Positions 1 through 8,408 of a DNA stretch of 64,000 nt are shown here, one piece after another; the stretch's first letter is position 1, and the number at the start of each line of letters is the position of its first letter. The notes under the pieces were generated by a model that was not told the DNA's origin, did no database searches, and was given only the letters and a program-made list of their open reading frames with translations. The stretch comes from Pseudomonas poae (GTDB taxonomy: Bacteria; Pseudomonadota; Gammaproteobacteria; Pseudomonadales; Pseudomonadaceae), in the NCBI RefSeq assembly GCF_001439785.1, contig NZ_JYLI01000025.1, positions 20,439 through 84,438 on the forward strand. Direction: 5' to 3'. The position numbers and the translations under genes are program-made.

Positions 1-289
1 ACAGACCAACCAGCAGAACAATCACAAGACCTGCGAACACGAACGCAATCACGTTCTCGCGCTGGGCTTCGGAGCGGTCCAGGTGCAGGAAGTACACCAG
101 GTGCACCAGCACCTGGATCACTGCGAATGCCAGCACGATCATCAGGGTGATCGACTTCGGCAAGGTCGGGTACATCACCAGGCCGAACGGGATCAGGGTG
201 AGGATGACCGACAGGATGAAGCCGATAGCGTAAGACTTTACGCTGCCGTGGCTCGCATCATGGCTGTCATGGGAGTGTGCATTAGCCAT
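1..289 (-). CDS. cyoD: Cytochrome bo3 ubiquinol oxidase subunit IV (CyoD), partial at window edge
   Basis: This is the N-terminal 96 or so residues of the small subunit IV of the cytochrome o ubiquinol oxidase; the 3' end lies beyond base 1. The protein starts MANAHSHDSHDASHG, a histidine-rich cytoplasmic lead, followed by three hydrophobic segments with the family motif LVHLVYFLHLD in the second loop. CyoD is about 110 residues, so only the last few codons are missing. Its ATG (287-289) overlaps the cyoC stop by one base (TAATG), so the two are translationally coupled. It is the fourth gene of cyoABCD; cyoE would be expected just left of the window. CyoD assists assembly of the copper site in subunit I. 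Confidence 0.95.
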   Translation of the reverse strand, partial: MANAHSHDSHDASHGSVKSYAIGFILSVILTLIPFGLVMYPTLPKSITLMIVLAFAVIQVLVHLVYFLHLDRSEAQRENVIAFVFAGLVIVLLVGL

Positions 290-912
290 TACAGAGTCCC
301 CATCAAGTAGACGACGGTGAATACGCAGATCCAGACCACGTCCAGGAAGTGCCAGAACAGGCTCAGGCAGCTCAGGCGGGTCTTGTTGGTGTTGGTCAGG
401 CCGTGTTTATTGACCTGATACATCATCACCGCCATCCACAGCAGGCCTGCCGATACGTGCAGACCGTGGGTGCCTACCAGCGTGAAGAACGCGGACAGGA
501 AGCCGGAACGGTGCGGGCCGTAGCCTTCGGAGATCAGCAGGTGGAACTCGTTGATCTCCATGCCGATGAAGCCCAGGCCGAACAGGAAGGTCAGCGCCAG
601 CCAGCTCAGCACGCCCTTCTTGTTGCCTTTGTAGAAGGCCAGCATGGCGAAGCCGTAGGTGATCGAACTGAACAACAGCAAGGCGGTTTCGCCGAGCACG
701 TAAGGCAGTTCGAAGATGTCGTGGCCCGACGGGCCACCCGCTACGTTGTTTACCAGTACCGCGTACACCGCGAAGATCGACGCAAACAAAATGCAGTCGG
801 TCATCAGGTAGAGCCAGAAACCGAAGACGGTTATCGGGCCGGTGTCGTGGTGGTCGTGGTGCCCATGGTCATCGACATGGGCGTGTCCAGCATTGGTCGC
901 TAAGTTCGACAT
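289..912 (-). CDS. cyoC: Cytochrome bo3 ubiquinol oxidase subunit III (CyoC)
   Basis: A 207-residue inner-membrane protein of the haem-copper oxidase subunit III family, with five predicted membrane helices as in the E. coli subunit (204 aa). The N-terminus is rich in histidine (residues 10-23), then comes GFWLYLMTDCILFA in the first helix, and GTHGLHVSAGLLWM in the fourth, both typical of the family. It supports the stability of the bo3 complex and carries no redox centre itself. It begins 3 bases after the cyoB stop and its own stop overlaps the cyoD start, so it sits inside one tight operon. The start ATG at 912 is the only sensible one. Confidence 0.97.
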   Translation of the reverse strand: MSNLATNAGHAHVDDHGHHDHHDTGPITVFGFWLYLMTDCILFASIFAVYAVLVNNVAGGPSGHDIFELPYVLGETALLLFSSITYGFAMLAFYKGNKKGVLSWLALTFLFGLGFIGMEINEFHLLISEGYGPHRSGFLSAFFTLVGTHGLHVSAGLLWMAVMMYQVNKHGLTNTNKTRLSCLSLFWHFLDVVWICVFTVVYLMGTL

Positions 913-915
913 GGT

Positions 916-2934
916 TTAAACCTGTTCCAACGGGGTTTCAACACGGTTGGCCGGAATCTTCTTCTCGGCTACCAGGCGAGCGTGCTGCTCGGCTTCGATG
1001 CGTTCGATGGTTTCCACCGGCACCATGTAGCCTTGATCGTCACGTGCAGCATGGACGATGAAGTAACCGATAGTGCCCACCAGGCCCACGATTGCCAGCC
1101 ACCAGATGTGCCAGATCATCGCGAAACCGAACACGGTCAACAGCGCGCCCATCACCACGCCAGTGGCGGTGTTGTTCGGCATGTGGATCGGTTCGTAGTG
1201 CGCAGGTTTCTGGTACGCAGTACCGTCTTCCTTGGCTTCGGTGAACGCATCGATGGTGTTCGCAGTCGGGATCACGGCGAAGTTGTAGAACGGTGGTGGC
1301 GACGAGGTCGACCATTCCAGGGTGTGGCCATTCCACGGGTCGCCGGACTCGCACAGGTTCTGCTTGCGATCACGCACGCTGACATACAGCTGGATCAACT
1401 GGCAGGCGATACCCGCCGCGATCATCAACGCACCGAACATGGCGACGTACAGGTACGGCACCCACTCAGGGTTGGTGGTGGCGTTCAGACGACGGGTCAT
1501 GCCCATGAAGCCCAGTGCATAGAGCGGCATGAACGCGACGAAGAAGCCCGAGATCCACAGCCAGAATGCAGCCTTGCCCCAGCCTTCGTGCAGCTTGAAG
1601 CCGAACGCTTTCGGGAAGTAGAAGCTGAAACCTGCGATGTAGCCGAATACCGCACCACCGATGATCACGTTGTGGAAGTGAGCGATCACGAACAGGCTGT
1701 TGTGCAGCACGAAGTCAGCACCCGGGATGGCCAGCAGTACGCCGGTCATGCCGCCGATGGCGAAGGTCACCATGAAGCCCAGGGTCCACAGGACCTGGCT
1801 GGTCATGCGCAGACGACCGTGGTAGATGGTGAACAGCCAGTTGAACAGCTTCACCCCCGTCGGGATGGAAATCAGCATCGTCGCCAGGCCGAAGAAGGCG
1901 TTGACGCTGGCCCCCGAACCCATGGTGAAGAAGTGGTGCAGCCAGACCATGAAGCCCAGTACCGAGATCGCGCCCGATGCGTAGACCATCGAGTGGTGAC
2001 CGAACAGGCGCTTGCCGGTGAAGGTCGAGATCACTTCGGAGAAGATACCGAACGCTGGCAGGATCAGGATGTACACCTCAGGGTGACCCCATGCCCAGAA
2101 CAGGTTCACGTACATCATCGGATTGCCACCAAGTTCATTGGTGAAAATGTGGAAATCCAGGTAACGGTCAAGCGACAGCAGCGCCATGGTAGCGGCCAGG
2201 ATCGGGAACGACGCCACGATCAGCACGTTTGCCCAGGTACAGGTCCAGGTGAAGATCGGCATGTCCATCAGTTTCATGCCTGGGGCGCGCATCTTCAGGA
2301 CGGTGGCCAGGAAGTTGACCCCCGTCAATGTCGTCCCGAGTCCCGATAACTGCAGGGCCCAGATGTAGTAATCCACCCCCACGCCCGGACTGTATTGCAG
2401 GCCCGACAATGGCGGGTAGGCAACCCAACCGGTCTTGGCGAATTCGCCGACGCCCAGGGACAGGTTGATCAGCACCACGCCGGATACCAGCAGCCAGAAG
2501 CTCAGGGAGTTCAGGAACGGGTAGGCAACGTCACGCGCACCGATCTGCAGCGGCAAGGCAAGGTTCATCAGGCCGGTGAAGAAAGGCATCGCCATGAAGA
2601 TGATCATGATCACGCCGTGAGCGGTGAAGATCTGGTCATAGTGTTCAGGCGGTAGGTAGCCCGGCGAACCCTCGGTGGCCATGGCCAACTGGGTACGCAT
2701 CATGATGGCGTCGGCAAAGCCGCGCAGCAGCATGACCATGGCCACGATGACGTACATGACACCGATTTTCTTGTGGTCGACGGAGGTCAACCACTCGGTC
2801 CACAGGTAGGTCCACTTCTTGAAGTAGGTGATTGCCGCAAACAGTGCCAGACCACCCAGCGCGACCATGGCGATGGTAATCATCACAATCGGCTCGTGGA
2901 ATGGGACCGCGTCCCAACTTAATTTACCAAACAT
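916..2934 (-). CDS. cyoB: Cytochrome bo3 ubiquinol oxidase subunit I (CyoB)
   Basis: The 672-residue catalytic subunit, which oxidises ubiquinol, reduces O2 to water at the haem o3-CuB centre and pumps protons. All the metal ligands are visible at the E. coli positions: H106 (TAHGVIMI) and H421 for the low-spin haem, H284 (WGHPEVY), H333 and H334 (WLHHFFT) for CuB, and H419 (IAHFHN) for the high-spin haem. The tyrosine cross-linked to H284 is Y288. The length and the extra N- and C-terminal helices fit the quinol-oxidase branch rather than cytochrome c oxidases. It lies 3 bases downstream of cyoA in the cyoABCD operon. Confidence 0.98.
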   Translation of the reverse strand: MFGKLSWDAVPFHEPIVMITIAMVALGGLALFAAITYFKKWTYLWTEWLTSVDHKKIGVMYVIVAMVMLLRGFADAIMMRTQLAMATEGSPGYLPPEHYDQIFTAHGVIMIIFMAMPFFTGLMNLALPLQIGARDVAYPFLNSLSFWLLVSGVVLINLSLGVGEFAKTGWVAYPPLSGLQYSPGVGVDYYIWALQLSGLGTTLTGVNFLATVLKMRAPGMKLMDMPIFTWTCTWANVLIVASFPILAATMALLSLDRYLDFHIFTNELGGNPMMYVNLFWAWGHPEVYILILPAFGIFSEVISTFTGKRLFGHHSMVYASGAISVLGFMVWLHHFFTMGSGASVNAFFGLATMLISIPTGVKLFNWLFTIYHGRLRMTSQVLWTLGFMVTFAIGGMTGVLLAIPGADFVLHNSLFVIAHFHNVIIGGAVFGYIAGFSFYFPKAFGFKLHEGWGKAAFWLWISGFFVAFMPLYALGFMGMTRRLNATTNPEWVPYLYVAMFGALMIAAGIACQLIQLYVSVRDRKQNLCESGDPWNGHTLEWSTSSPPPFYNFAVIPTANTIDAFTEAKEDGTAYQKPAHYEPIHMPNNTATGVVMGALLTVFGFAMIWHIWWLAIVGLVGTIGYFIVHAARDDQGYMVPVETIERIEAEQHARLVAEKKIPANRVETPLEQV

Positions 2935-2937
2935 CGT

Positions 2938-3879
2938 TTACTCCTCTGCCCCAGCAGTTGAATTCGAGCCCGTGTCAGAACCTTCAGCCGCGGCCACTTC
3001 TTTCTTCTCGTGCTTGACCGGCTTGCCTGGTTTCATGCCTTCGTACTTGTCGACGATTTTCTGAAACAGGTTCGGCTCGTACGAGGAGTACAGGGCGACA
3101 GGGTTGTTCTGGCTTGGTTTGGTCAGGGCGTCGTATTCAGCTTGATCAAGCTGTTTAGGTGCGGCCTTGACTTCGGCGACCCAGGCGTTGAAGTCTTCCT
3201 GGCTTGTCGAGATCGCTTTGAATTTCATGCCGGTGAAGCCAGCGCCGCTGTAGTTGGCGGAGATGCCTTCCATTTCAGCTTTCTGGTTGGCGATCAGGTG
3301 CAGCTTGGTCTGCATGCCTGCCATCGCGTAGATCTGGCCGCCCAGGGCTGGGATGAAGAACGAGTTCATCACGGCGTCGGAGGTGATCTTGAAGTTCAGC
3401 GGAGTGTGTTCCGGGAACCGGATCTGGTTCACGGTGGCGATACCCAGGTCCGGGTAGATGAACAGCCACTTCCAGTCCAGCGCAACCACTTCGATGTTGA
3501 TCGGCTTGACGTCCGATTCCAGCGGGCGGTAAGGGTCCAGTGCGTGGGTGGACTTGTAGGTCACATAACCCAGGGCAACGATGATGAGGATCGGGACCAG
3601 CCACACCGCGATTTCAATCTTGGTGGAGTGCGACCACTTCGGCGCGTAGGTCGCGCTGGTGTTGGACGCGCGGTATTTCCAGGCGAAGGCGAAGGTCATG
3701 ATGATCACAGGAACCACGACCAGCAGCATCAGCAGGGTGGCGGTGATGATCAGGTTTCGTTCATCCAGACCGACCTGTCCTTTTGGGTCGAGCAAGGTCC
3801 ACTTGCAGCCTCCCAGCATTAACAGCATGCCAAGCAGCGGCAAAAAGCCTAGTAATCGGGGGTACCTGTTTTTACTCAT
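2938..3879 (-). CDS. cyoA: Cytochrome bo3 ubiquinol oxidase subunit II (CyoA), lipoprotein
   Basis: A 313-residue quinol-oxidase subunit II, first gene of the operon. I chose the ATG at 3879 (MSKNRYPRLL): it follows GAGGTCGTGAG, and it gives a proper lipoprotein signal with lipobox LGGC and the modified cysteine at residue 25, as in E. coli CyoA. Two membrane helices follow, then the periplasmic cupredoxin-like domain (about 110-260). That domain lacks the CuA ligands, as expected for a ubiquinol-using enzyme. The C-terminus is a charged, low-complexity tail (EKKEVAAAEGSDTGSN) of the kind often seen in Pseudomonas CyoA. An upstream in-frame extension of 18 codons is possible but would spoil the signal peptide. 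Confidence 0.96.
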   Translation of the reverse strand: MSKNRYPRLLGFLPLLGMLLMLGGCKWTLLDPKGQVGLDERNLIITATLLMLLVVVPVIIMTFAFAWKYRASNTSATYAPKWSHSTKIEIAVWLVPILIIVALGYVTYKSTHALDPYRPLESDVKPINIEVVALDWKWLFIYPDLGIATVNQIRFPEHTPLNFKITSDAVMNSFFIPALGGQIYAMAGMQTKLHLIANQKAEMEGISANYSGAGFTGMKFKAISTSQEDFNAWVAEVKAAPKQLDQAEYDALTKPSQNNPVALYSSYEPNLFQKIVDKYEGMKPGKPVKHEKKEVAAAEGSDTGSNSTAGAEE

Positions 3880-4350
3880 CTCACGACCTCTAAAGCAGCT
3901 TGCGCAATGCAGTTGGGTTTTGATCGCCAACACTTCACCCTGCCAAGGGTTGGCATTTCTCTTCGATTGAATAAGAGCCTGCCCGCCACACCAAAAAAAC
4001 TGTACGTTTCACTGACCTGCGGCGCGTTCTTATTCGATTTCGTGGTTAAAGGCCTTGTTACAGGCCAATTCCATTTGGTGCGGATAGTTGAAAGGCTGCC
4101 GGAACCTGGGTCGCACAGAGCCATCCATCGCTCCCGACCCCTGCGATGCTCAAATATTGCACAGCATCGGACACTCAGTGCCGGGGATTGTAGTTAGCTG
4201 GCGATGTATAAACCATGTCTGATAAAGAAATAATTTTTATCGATTACAGCAATAATTCTTTACCGACGGGGCCGGGAAGCGCGATCTTATTGCGGTCAAT
4301 TCTCAATAAAGCCCACAAAAAAAGCCCGGCCATTCATCCATTCAGGTCAT

Positions 4351-4369
4351 CCCTTACAGGTTGTAAGGG
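4351..4369. repeat. Perfect short inverted repeat (CCCTTACA-GGT-TGTAAGGG)
   Basis: An 8-bp perfect inverted repeat around a 3-bp centre. It has no T-run on either side, so it is not a terminator. The size and shape fit an operator for a dimeric regulator or a small RNA hairpin. It is isolated, about 470 bp upstream of cyoA. Confidence 0.5.
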
Positions 4370-4522
4370 CATGTTCAGGCCGTCGAAGTCCCCATAAAAC
4401 AAGGCATTGGGACACCCCTCAAGGACTGCCAACGTGACCTGTCAAAGGTCCGATTCAAGTGCTGAACTGACAGCACAAACTGACCGATTGGTGCAAATTT
4501 ACAAGCCAAAACCGCCGCCCGA

Positions 4523-4578
4523 AAAGGGTGTGTGACAGCGTCCGTGTGACAACATGTCGCACGCTGCGCACACCCTTT
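4523..4578. repeat. 56-nt imperfect hairpin between cyo and dsbB
   Basis: The arms AAAGGGTGTGTGACAGCGT (4523-4541) and ACGCTGCGCACACCCTTT (4561-4578) pair almost throughout, around a 19-base loop that itself contains the near-palindrome GACAACATGTC. Neither strand has a T-run after the stem, so it is not a simple terminator. It does not match the REP families found elsewhere in the window. Function unknown. Confidence 0.55.
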
Positions 4579-4620
4579 ATCGGCTTTCGTCACGGCCCTT
4601 TCACATTTGCCGACGCACGA

Positions 4621-4659
4621 AAAAGCCCCGGTCCCTCTCTCAAAGGCGCCGGGGCTTTT
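4621..4659 (-). terminator. Rho-independent terminator of dsbB
   Basis: A strong stem with arms AAAAGCCCCGG and CCGGGGCTTTT around a 17-base loop lies 12 bases past the dsbB stop. Because it is flanked by A-run and T-run it can act in both directions, but only the minus strand has a gene leading into it. Confidence 0.85.
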
Positions 4660-4670
4660 CATTGTAAGGC

Positions 4671-5177
4671 TCAGCCCGTGCGTTGGCGATTGCGATATAT
4701 GCCCAGCGGCACCAGGATCACCGTCAGCACAAACGCCACCAGCGCCCATTGCGCCAGCGACAGGCCCAGTACCGGCGGGTAAGGGGTGCTGCAAAAGCCA
4801 TCGACCTGGAAGCCCAGCGGAAACACCTTGGCCAGCGGCAAGTCATCAACGATCGGCTGCAACACATCGACACCGCAGCTGACCTGGGGAAAGAACTGGG
4901 TGTACACGTGATGCCCCGCCGCAGCCACCCCACCGAGCGCGCTGAGGATCACCAGCCCTTCGAACAGGGTGACGGCGCCCTTGGTGCGCATGGCGGCGCC
5001 GATGAGCGCGAAGATCGCGATCAACAGCAAGGCGTAGCGTTGCAGGATGCACAGCGGGCATGGCGCCTCGCCCAATACCACCTGCATGTACAACGCACCG
5101 CCGATCAGCGCCAGGCAGATGATGCCCAGCAACACCAGAAAGCGCCGCTCTCTGCCTAAACGCAATTCGTCACTCAT
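4671..5177 (-). CDS. dsbB: Disulfide bond formation protein B (DsbB)
   Basis: A 168-residue four-helix inner-membrane protein that reoxidises periplasmic DsbA and passes electrons to quinones. Both redox cysteine pairs are present: C40-P-L-C43 in the first periplasmic loop and C101/C129 in the second. The ATG at 5177 is preferred over an upstream in-frame start because GGAATACGGGG sits directly in front and because the protein then opens with the usual short cytoplasmic tail (MSDELRLGRERR). It stands between the cyo operon and hmp, all on the minus strand, and has its own terminator. Its link to the quinone pool makes a respiratory neighbourhood sensible, but co-transcription with hmp is not shown. 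Confidence 0.95.
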   Translation of the reverse strand: MSDELRLGRERRFLVLLGIICLALIGGALYMQVVLGEAPCPLCILQRYALLLIAIFALIGAAMRTKGAVTLFEGLVILSALGGVAAAGHHVYTQFFPQVSCGVDVLQPIVDDLPLAKVFPLGFQVDGFCSTPYPPVLGLSLAQWALVAFVLTVILVPLGIYRNRQRTG

Positions 5178-5280
5178 CCCCGTATTCCTTTGTCTGGTTG
5201 TGCCAATGGGCGCAAGTTTACACACAGAGCATGGTTTAAACAGAGGGGGGTTAACGGGGGATTAATCCGTTGGATCGGCG

Positions 5281-6462
5281 TTACTCCAGCGCAGCTGCGG
5301 GACCGAAGAACTCGTAGCGGCTTTGCGCCGGCGGCACGCCCAACGCATCGAGGTAACGCTTGATCGCGGCCATGAAGCCTTTCGGTCCAAGGAAGTAAGC
5401 ATCCAGGTCGCGCTCCTGCGGCAACCACGCCGCCAACTGCGCCTGGCTCAACAGCCCAATACTGTCCGCCGCCGCACTCCCCCCATCGTCCTCGGCATAA
5501 CAGTAAAACCGCTTGAGCTGCGGATGCCTGGCCGCCAGTCCGTCGACCCACTCGCGGAACGCATGCACCCGGCCATTGCGCGCGCAATGGATAAAATGCA
5601 CCGGGCGTTCGGTGGCCAGGGCCGCCTCGAGCATCGCCAAGGTTGGCGTGATGCCCACCCCGCCACTGATCAGCACCAGTGGTTTGTCGCTGGCCACCAG
5701 AGTGAACTCGCCCGCCGGCGGGAACAGATCAATCGTCGCGCCAACCTGCAGTTCATCATGCAAATAGCCGGACACCCGCCCCCCGGCTTCGCGCTTGACG
5801 CTGATGCGGTACTCGCCGCCGTCGCTCAAGGCCGACAGGGAATAATTGCGGCGCACTTCTTCACCGTCGAGCACCAGCCGCAGGCTGATGTATTGGCCCG
5901 GCGCGGCGTTGAGGATCGGGCCGTTGTCCACCGGAGCAAAATAAAAGGAGGTGATCTCGGCGCTCTCCTCCACCCGCTTCGCCAGTTTGAAGGGCCGCGC
6001 ACCACGCCAGCCGCCCGGCGCCTGGGCCTTTTCGTCGTAAAGGGCCTTTTCCGCGCCGATCAGAATATCCGCCAGTTGGCCATAGGCCGCGCCCCAGGCG
6101 TGCATGACCGCAGGCGTGGCGATCTCACTGCCCAGCACTTCAGAGATCGCCCGCAACAGGCAGGCGCCGACAATCGGGTAGTGCTCCGGCTGAATCTGCA
6201 ACGCCACGTGCTTGTTGATGACCTTCGCCACCAAGTCGCCCAACTGGTCGAGCCGGTCGATGTGCCGCGCGTACATCAACACGCCATTGGCCAGCGCGCG
6301 GGGCTGATCGCCGCTGGCCTGGTGAGCCTGGTTGAACAGCGGACGCACTTGCGGGTACTCGGACAGCATCATGCGGTAGAAATGGGTGATCAGCGCCTCG
6401 CCGTCGCTTTCCAGCAAGGGCACGGTGGATTGGATAATGGCGCGGTCTTGGGCCGTCAGCAT
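5281..6462 (-). CDS. hmp: Flavohaemoglobin, nitric oxide dioxygenase
   Basis: A 393-residue cytoplasmic enzyme (also called Fhp in Pseudomonas) that turns NO and O2 into nitrate using NAD(P)H. The globin domain fills residues 1-140 with the proximal haem ligand H85 (NKHVAL). An FAD-binding domain follows, with RNYS at the flavin site, then the NAD domain with ISGGVGITP and the C-terminal FFGP motif. Length matches the family (about 395). The start at 6462 is set by AGGAGTC seven bases upstream. The gene is divergent from a NorR-type activator; the 146-bp gap holds two NorR-type sites and a sigma-54-like promoter, pointing to NO induction. Confidence 0.97.
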   Translation of the reverse strand: MLTAQDRAIIQSTVPLLESDGEALITHFYRMMLSEYPQVRPLFNQAHQASGDQPRALANGVLMYARHIDRLDQLGDLVAKVINKHVALQIQPEHYPIVGACLLRAISEVLGSEIATPAVMHAWGAAYGQLADILIGAEKALYDEKAQAPGGWRGARPFKLAKRVEESAEITSFYFAPVDNGPILNAAPGQYISLRLVLDGEEVRRNYSLSALSDGGEYRISVKREAGGRVSGYLHDELQVGATIDLFPPAGEFTLVASDKPLVLISGGVGITPTLAMLEAALATERPVHFIHCARNGRVHAFREWVDGLAARHPQLKRFYCYAEDDGGSAAADSIGLLSQAQLAAWLPQERDLDAYFLGPKGFMAAIKRYLDALGVPPAQSRYEFFGPAAALE

Positions 6463-6501
6463 GGGAGACTCCTGGGTATTTAAATTAACTACCCTCATGC
6501 A

Positions 6502-6518
6502 ATCAGCATTCATGCCAA
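6502..6518 (-). promoter_or_regulatory. Sigma-54-like promoter for hmp (weak -12 element)
   Basis: Read on the minus strand the site is TTGGCATG-AATG-CTGAT. The -24 half matches the consensus TTGGCACG at seven of eight bases, and a -12 element falls at the right distance (10 bases after GG), but the expected GC is GA. It lies about 40 bp before the hmp start. Support comes from the neighbouring sigma-54 activator gene. Confidence 0.45.
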
Positions 6519-6557
6519 CCTATAAAACCAATACTTTCAACCACCTACAGACAAACT

Positions 6558-6570
6558 AGTCAATATGACT
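6558..6570. promoter_or_regulatory. NorR-type activator site 1 (GT-N7-AC palindrome)
   Basis: AGTCAATATGACT has 5-bp inverted arms and fits the GT-N7-AC core described for NorR enhancer sites. It is about 50 bp upstream of the sigma-54-like element of hmp, a typical enhancer distance. Confidence 0.6.
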
Positions 6571-6582
6571 TCCTACCCTTAT

Positions 6583-6595
6583 AGTCACAAGGACT
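6583..6595. promoter_or_regulatory. NorR-type activator site 2 (GT-N7-AC palindrome)
   Basis: AGTCACAAGGACT also fits GT-N7-AC and is centred exactly 25 bp from site 1. It lies within 14 bp of the norR start, so occupancy could also repress norR itself. A third, imperfect copy (GT-N7-AT) may lie at 6531-6541. Confidence 0.58.
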
Positions 6596-6608
6596 ACAAG
6601 GAGTCATT

Positions 6609-8129
6609 ATGACTGCACATTCACTGCTCACCACCCTGCTGCCCCTGGTCGCCGATCTCTCCCGCGACCTGCCCGAAGGGGAGCGTTACCGCCGTCTGCT
6701 GCACGCCATGCGCGAACTGCTGCCGTGCGACGCTGCCGCGCTGTTGCGCCTGGATGGCGAGTGGCTGGTGCCGCTGGCGGTGGATGGCCTGAGCGCCGAT
6801 ACCCTGGGGCGACGCTTCAAGGTCAGCGAACACCCGCGCTTCGCCGTGCTGCTGAGCAGCCCCGGCCCTACGCGCTTCGACAGCGACAGCGCATTGCCCG
6901 ACCCCTATGACGGTTTGGTCGCCGGTGTGCACGGGCAGCTGGAAGTGCACGATTGCATGGGCTGCCCGCTGTTCGTCGACGACCGGCCCTGGGGCCTGCT
7001 GACCCTGGATGCCCTGGACACCGAGCGTTTCGAACGCGTTGAACTGGACGCCCTGCAAGCCTTCGCCAGCCTCGCGGCCGCGACGGTCAACGTCGCCGAA
7101 CGCATTGAACGCCTGGCCTTGCGCGCCGAAATCTACCGTCAGGCCGGTGGCCAGCCGTACAAGGAAATGATCGGCCAGAGCAAAACCCACAAGCGCCTGG
7201 TGCAAGAGATCAATCTGGTGGGCGGCAGCGACCTGACGGTGCTGATCACCGGTGAAACCGGGGTGGGCAAGGAGCTGGTGGCCCAGGCGATCCATGCAGC
7301 CTCAACGCGAGCCGACAAACCGCTGATCAGCCTCAACTGTGCCGCCCTGCCGGAGACGCTGGTGGAAAGCGAGCTGTTCGGCCACGTGCGTGGCGCCTTT
7401 ACCGGTGCACTGAATGAACGCCGAGGCAAATTCGAATTGGCCAATGGCGGCACCCTGTTTCTCGATGAGGTCGGCGAGCTGTCGCTGAGCGTGCAGGCCA
7501 AACTGCTGCGCGTGCTGCAAAGCGGCCAGTTGCAGCGCCTGGGTTCTGACCGTGAACATCAGGTGGATGTGCGCTTGATTGCCGCCACCAACCGCGACCT
7601 CGCCGAAGAAGTGCGCAGCGGCCGCTACCGCGCCGACTTCTACCACCGCCTCAGCGTGTACCCGCTGCACGTACCCGCGCTGCGTGACCGCGGCCGCGAC
7701 GTGTTGCTGCTGGCCGGTTACTTCCTCGAACAGAACCGCTCACGCATGGGCCTGGGCAGCCTGCGCCTGGCCAGCGATGCCCAGGCCGCGCTGCTGGCCT
7801 ATCACTGGCCGGGCAATGTGCGCGAACTGGAACACGCGATCGGGCGCAGCGCGCTCAAGGCGCTGGGCAACTGCCGCGAGCGGCCGAAGATACTCAGCCT
7901 GAGCGCCAGGGACCTCGATCTGCCCGATGTCAGCGCGCCAGTCATTGAGGCGCAAGCCCCGCCGGCCCCCCTCACCGGTGACCTGCGCCAGGCTACCGAG
8001 CATTACCAGCGCCAACTGATCGACGCCTGCCTGGAACGCCACCAGCACAACTGGGCCGGCGCCGCCCGCGAACTGGGCCTGGACCGCGCCAACCTGGGCC
8101 GCCTGGCCAGACGCCTGGGCCTGAAGTAG
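6609..8129 (+). CDS. norR: NO-responsive sigma-54 activator NorR/FhpR
   Basis: A 506-residue bacterial enhancer-binding protein. Residues 1-180 form a GAF sensor that includes LPDPYDGL (96-103), the conserved stretch around the non-haem iron site of NorR. The AAA+ domain has Walker A GETGVGKE (215-222), the sigma-54-contacting GAFTGA loop (262-267) and Walker B LFLDE (283-287). A Fis-type helix-turn-helix closes the protein (NWAGAARELGLDRANLGRLA). AAGGAG lies 7 bases before the ATG. No norCB or norVW genes lie nearby, so the divergent hmp is the obvious target, as for FhpR of P. aeruginosa. Confidence 0.93.
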   Translation: MTAHSLLTTLLPLVADLSRDLPEGERYRRLLHAMRELLPCDAAALLRLDGEWLVPLAVDGLSADTLGRRFKVSEHPRFAVLLSSPGPTRFDSDSALPDPYDGLVAGVHGQLEVHDCMGCPLFVDDRPWGLLTLDALDTERFERVELDALQAFASLAAATVNVAERIERLALRAEIYRQAGGQPYKEMIGQSKTHKRLVQEINLVGGSDLTVLITGETGVGKELVAQAIHAASTRADKPLISLNCAALPETLVESELFGHVRGAFTGALNERRGKFELANGGTLFLDEVGELSLSVQAKLLRVLQSGQLQRLGSDREHQVDVRLIAATNRDLAEEVRSGRYRADFYHRLSVYPLHVPALRDRGRDVLLLAGYFLEQNRSRMGLGSLRLASDAQAALLAYHWPGNVRELEHAIGRSALKALGNCRERPKILSLSARDLDLPDVSAPVIEAQAPPAPLTGDLRQATEHYQRQLIDACLERHQHNWAGAARELGLDRANLGRLARRLGLK

Positions 8130-8145
8130 CAGGCAACCCCACTCC

Positions 8146-8329
8146 TGTGGCTAGCGGGCAGCCCCAATGCCATTCAGTTAAGCGCAGATTCCCTGTGGCG
8201 AGCAGGCTTGTCCTGCGTTGGGCTGCGCAGCAGCCCCAAAACCAGGCGCTGAGCCGTATCAGGTACACCGCGTTTTGCTGGATTGGGGGCGCTTCGCACC
8301 CCAACGCGGGGCAAGCCCGCTCGCCACAA
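8146..8329. repeat. Long REP doublet (REPIN-like), copy A
   Basis: Two palindromic REP cores face each other: CTGTGGCGAGCAGGCTTG at the left and AAGCCCGCTCGCCACA at the right, each followed by its own hairpin. The spacer between them (around 8238-8282) is almost identical to that of the copy at 47544-47729, so these two copies share about 185 bp. It fills the gap between norR and the EamA gene and could also halt transcription. Confidence 0.8.
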
Positions 8330-8408
8330 TAAGCCCACACATTTTCCTGAACTGAACGGCATTAGGGCTCGCCACAGGCTGCAGTTGAATCAACGAATTG
8401 GCAGAGCC

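Larger units (their letters stand above)
3880..4620. other. Long intergenic region: cyo promoter side plus two inverted repeats, no gene seen
   Basis: About 740 bases separate cyoA from the dsbB terminator, and I find no convincing coding region on either strand (no ribosome site in front of any of the short open frames). The part nearest cyoA must hold the cyo promoter and its control sites. An AT-rich stretch lies around 4215-4260. Two separate palindromic structures, at 4351-4369 and 4523-4578, are listed on their own. I did not find an ANR/FNR-type TTGAT-N4-ATCAA box, which would have been a natural expectation for an oxygen-responsive oxidase. Confidence 0.6.

Noticed and set aside
982..2349. 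455-codon open frame on the plus strand opposite cyoB
   Set aside because: It lies fully antisense to a certain gene, has histidine- and arginine-rich low-complexity content typical of a GC-rich shadow frame, and no ribosome site.
4271..4332. GGCCGGG / CCCGGCC inverted repeat upstream of cyoA as a terminator
   Set aside because: The loop is 48 bases long and the T/A-run lies inside the loop, so it cannot act as a normal terminator.
8130..8408. Repeated palindromic segments as a CRISPR array
   Set aside because: There are only two inverted cores, the spacer is shared with another copy of the element, and no cas gene is present; this is a REP doublet.
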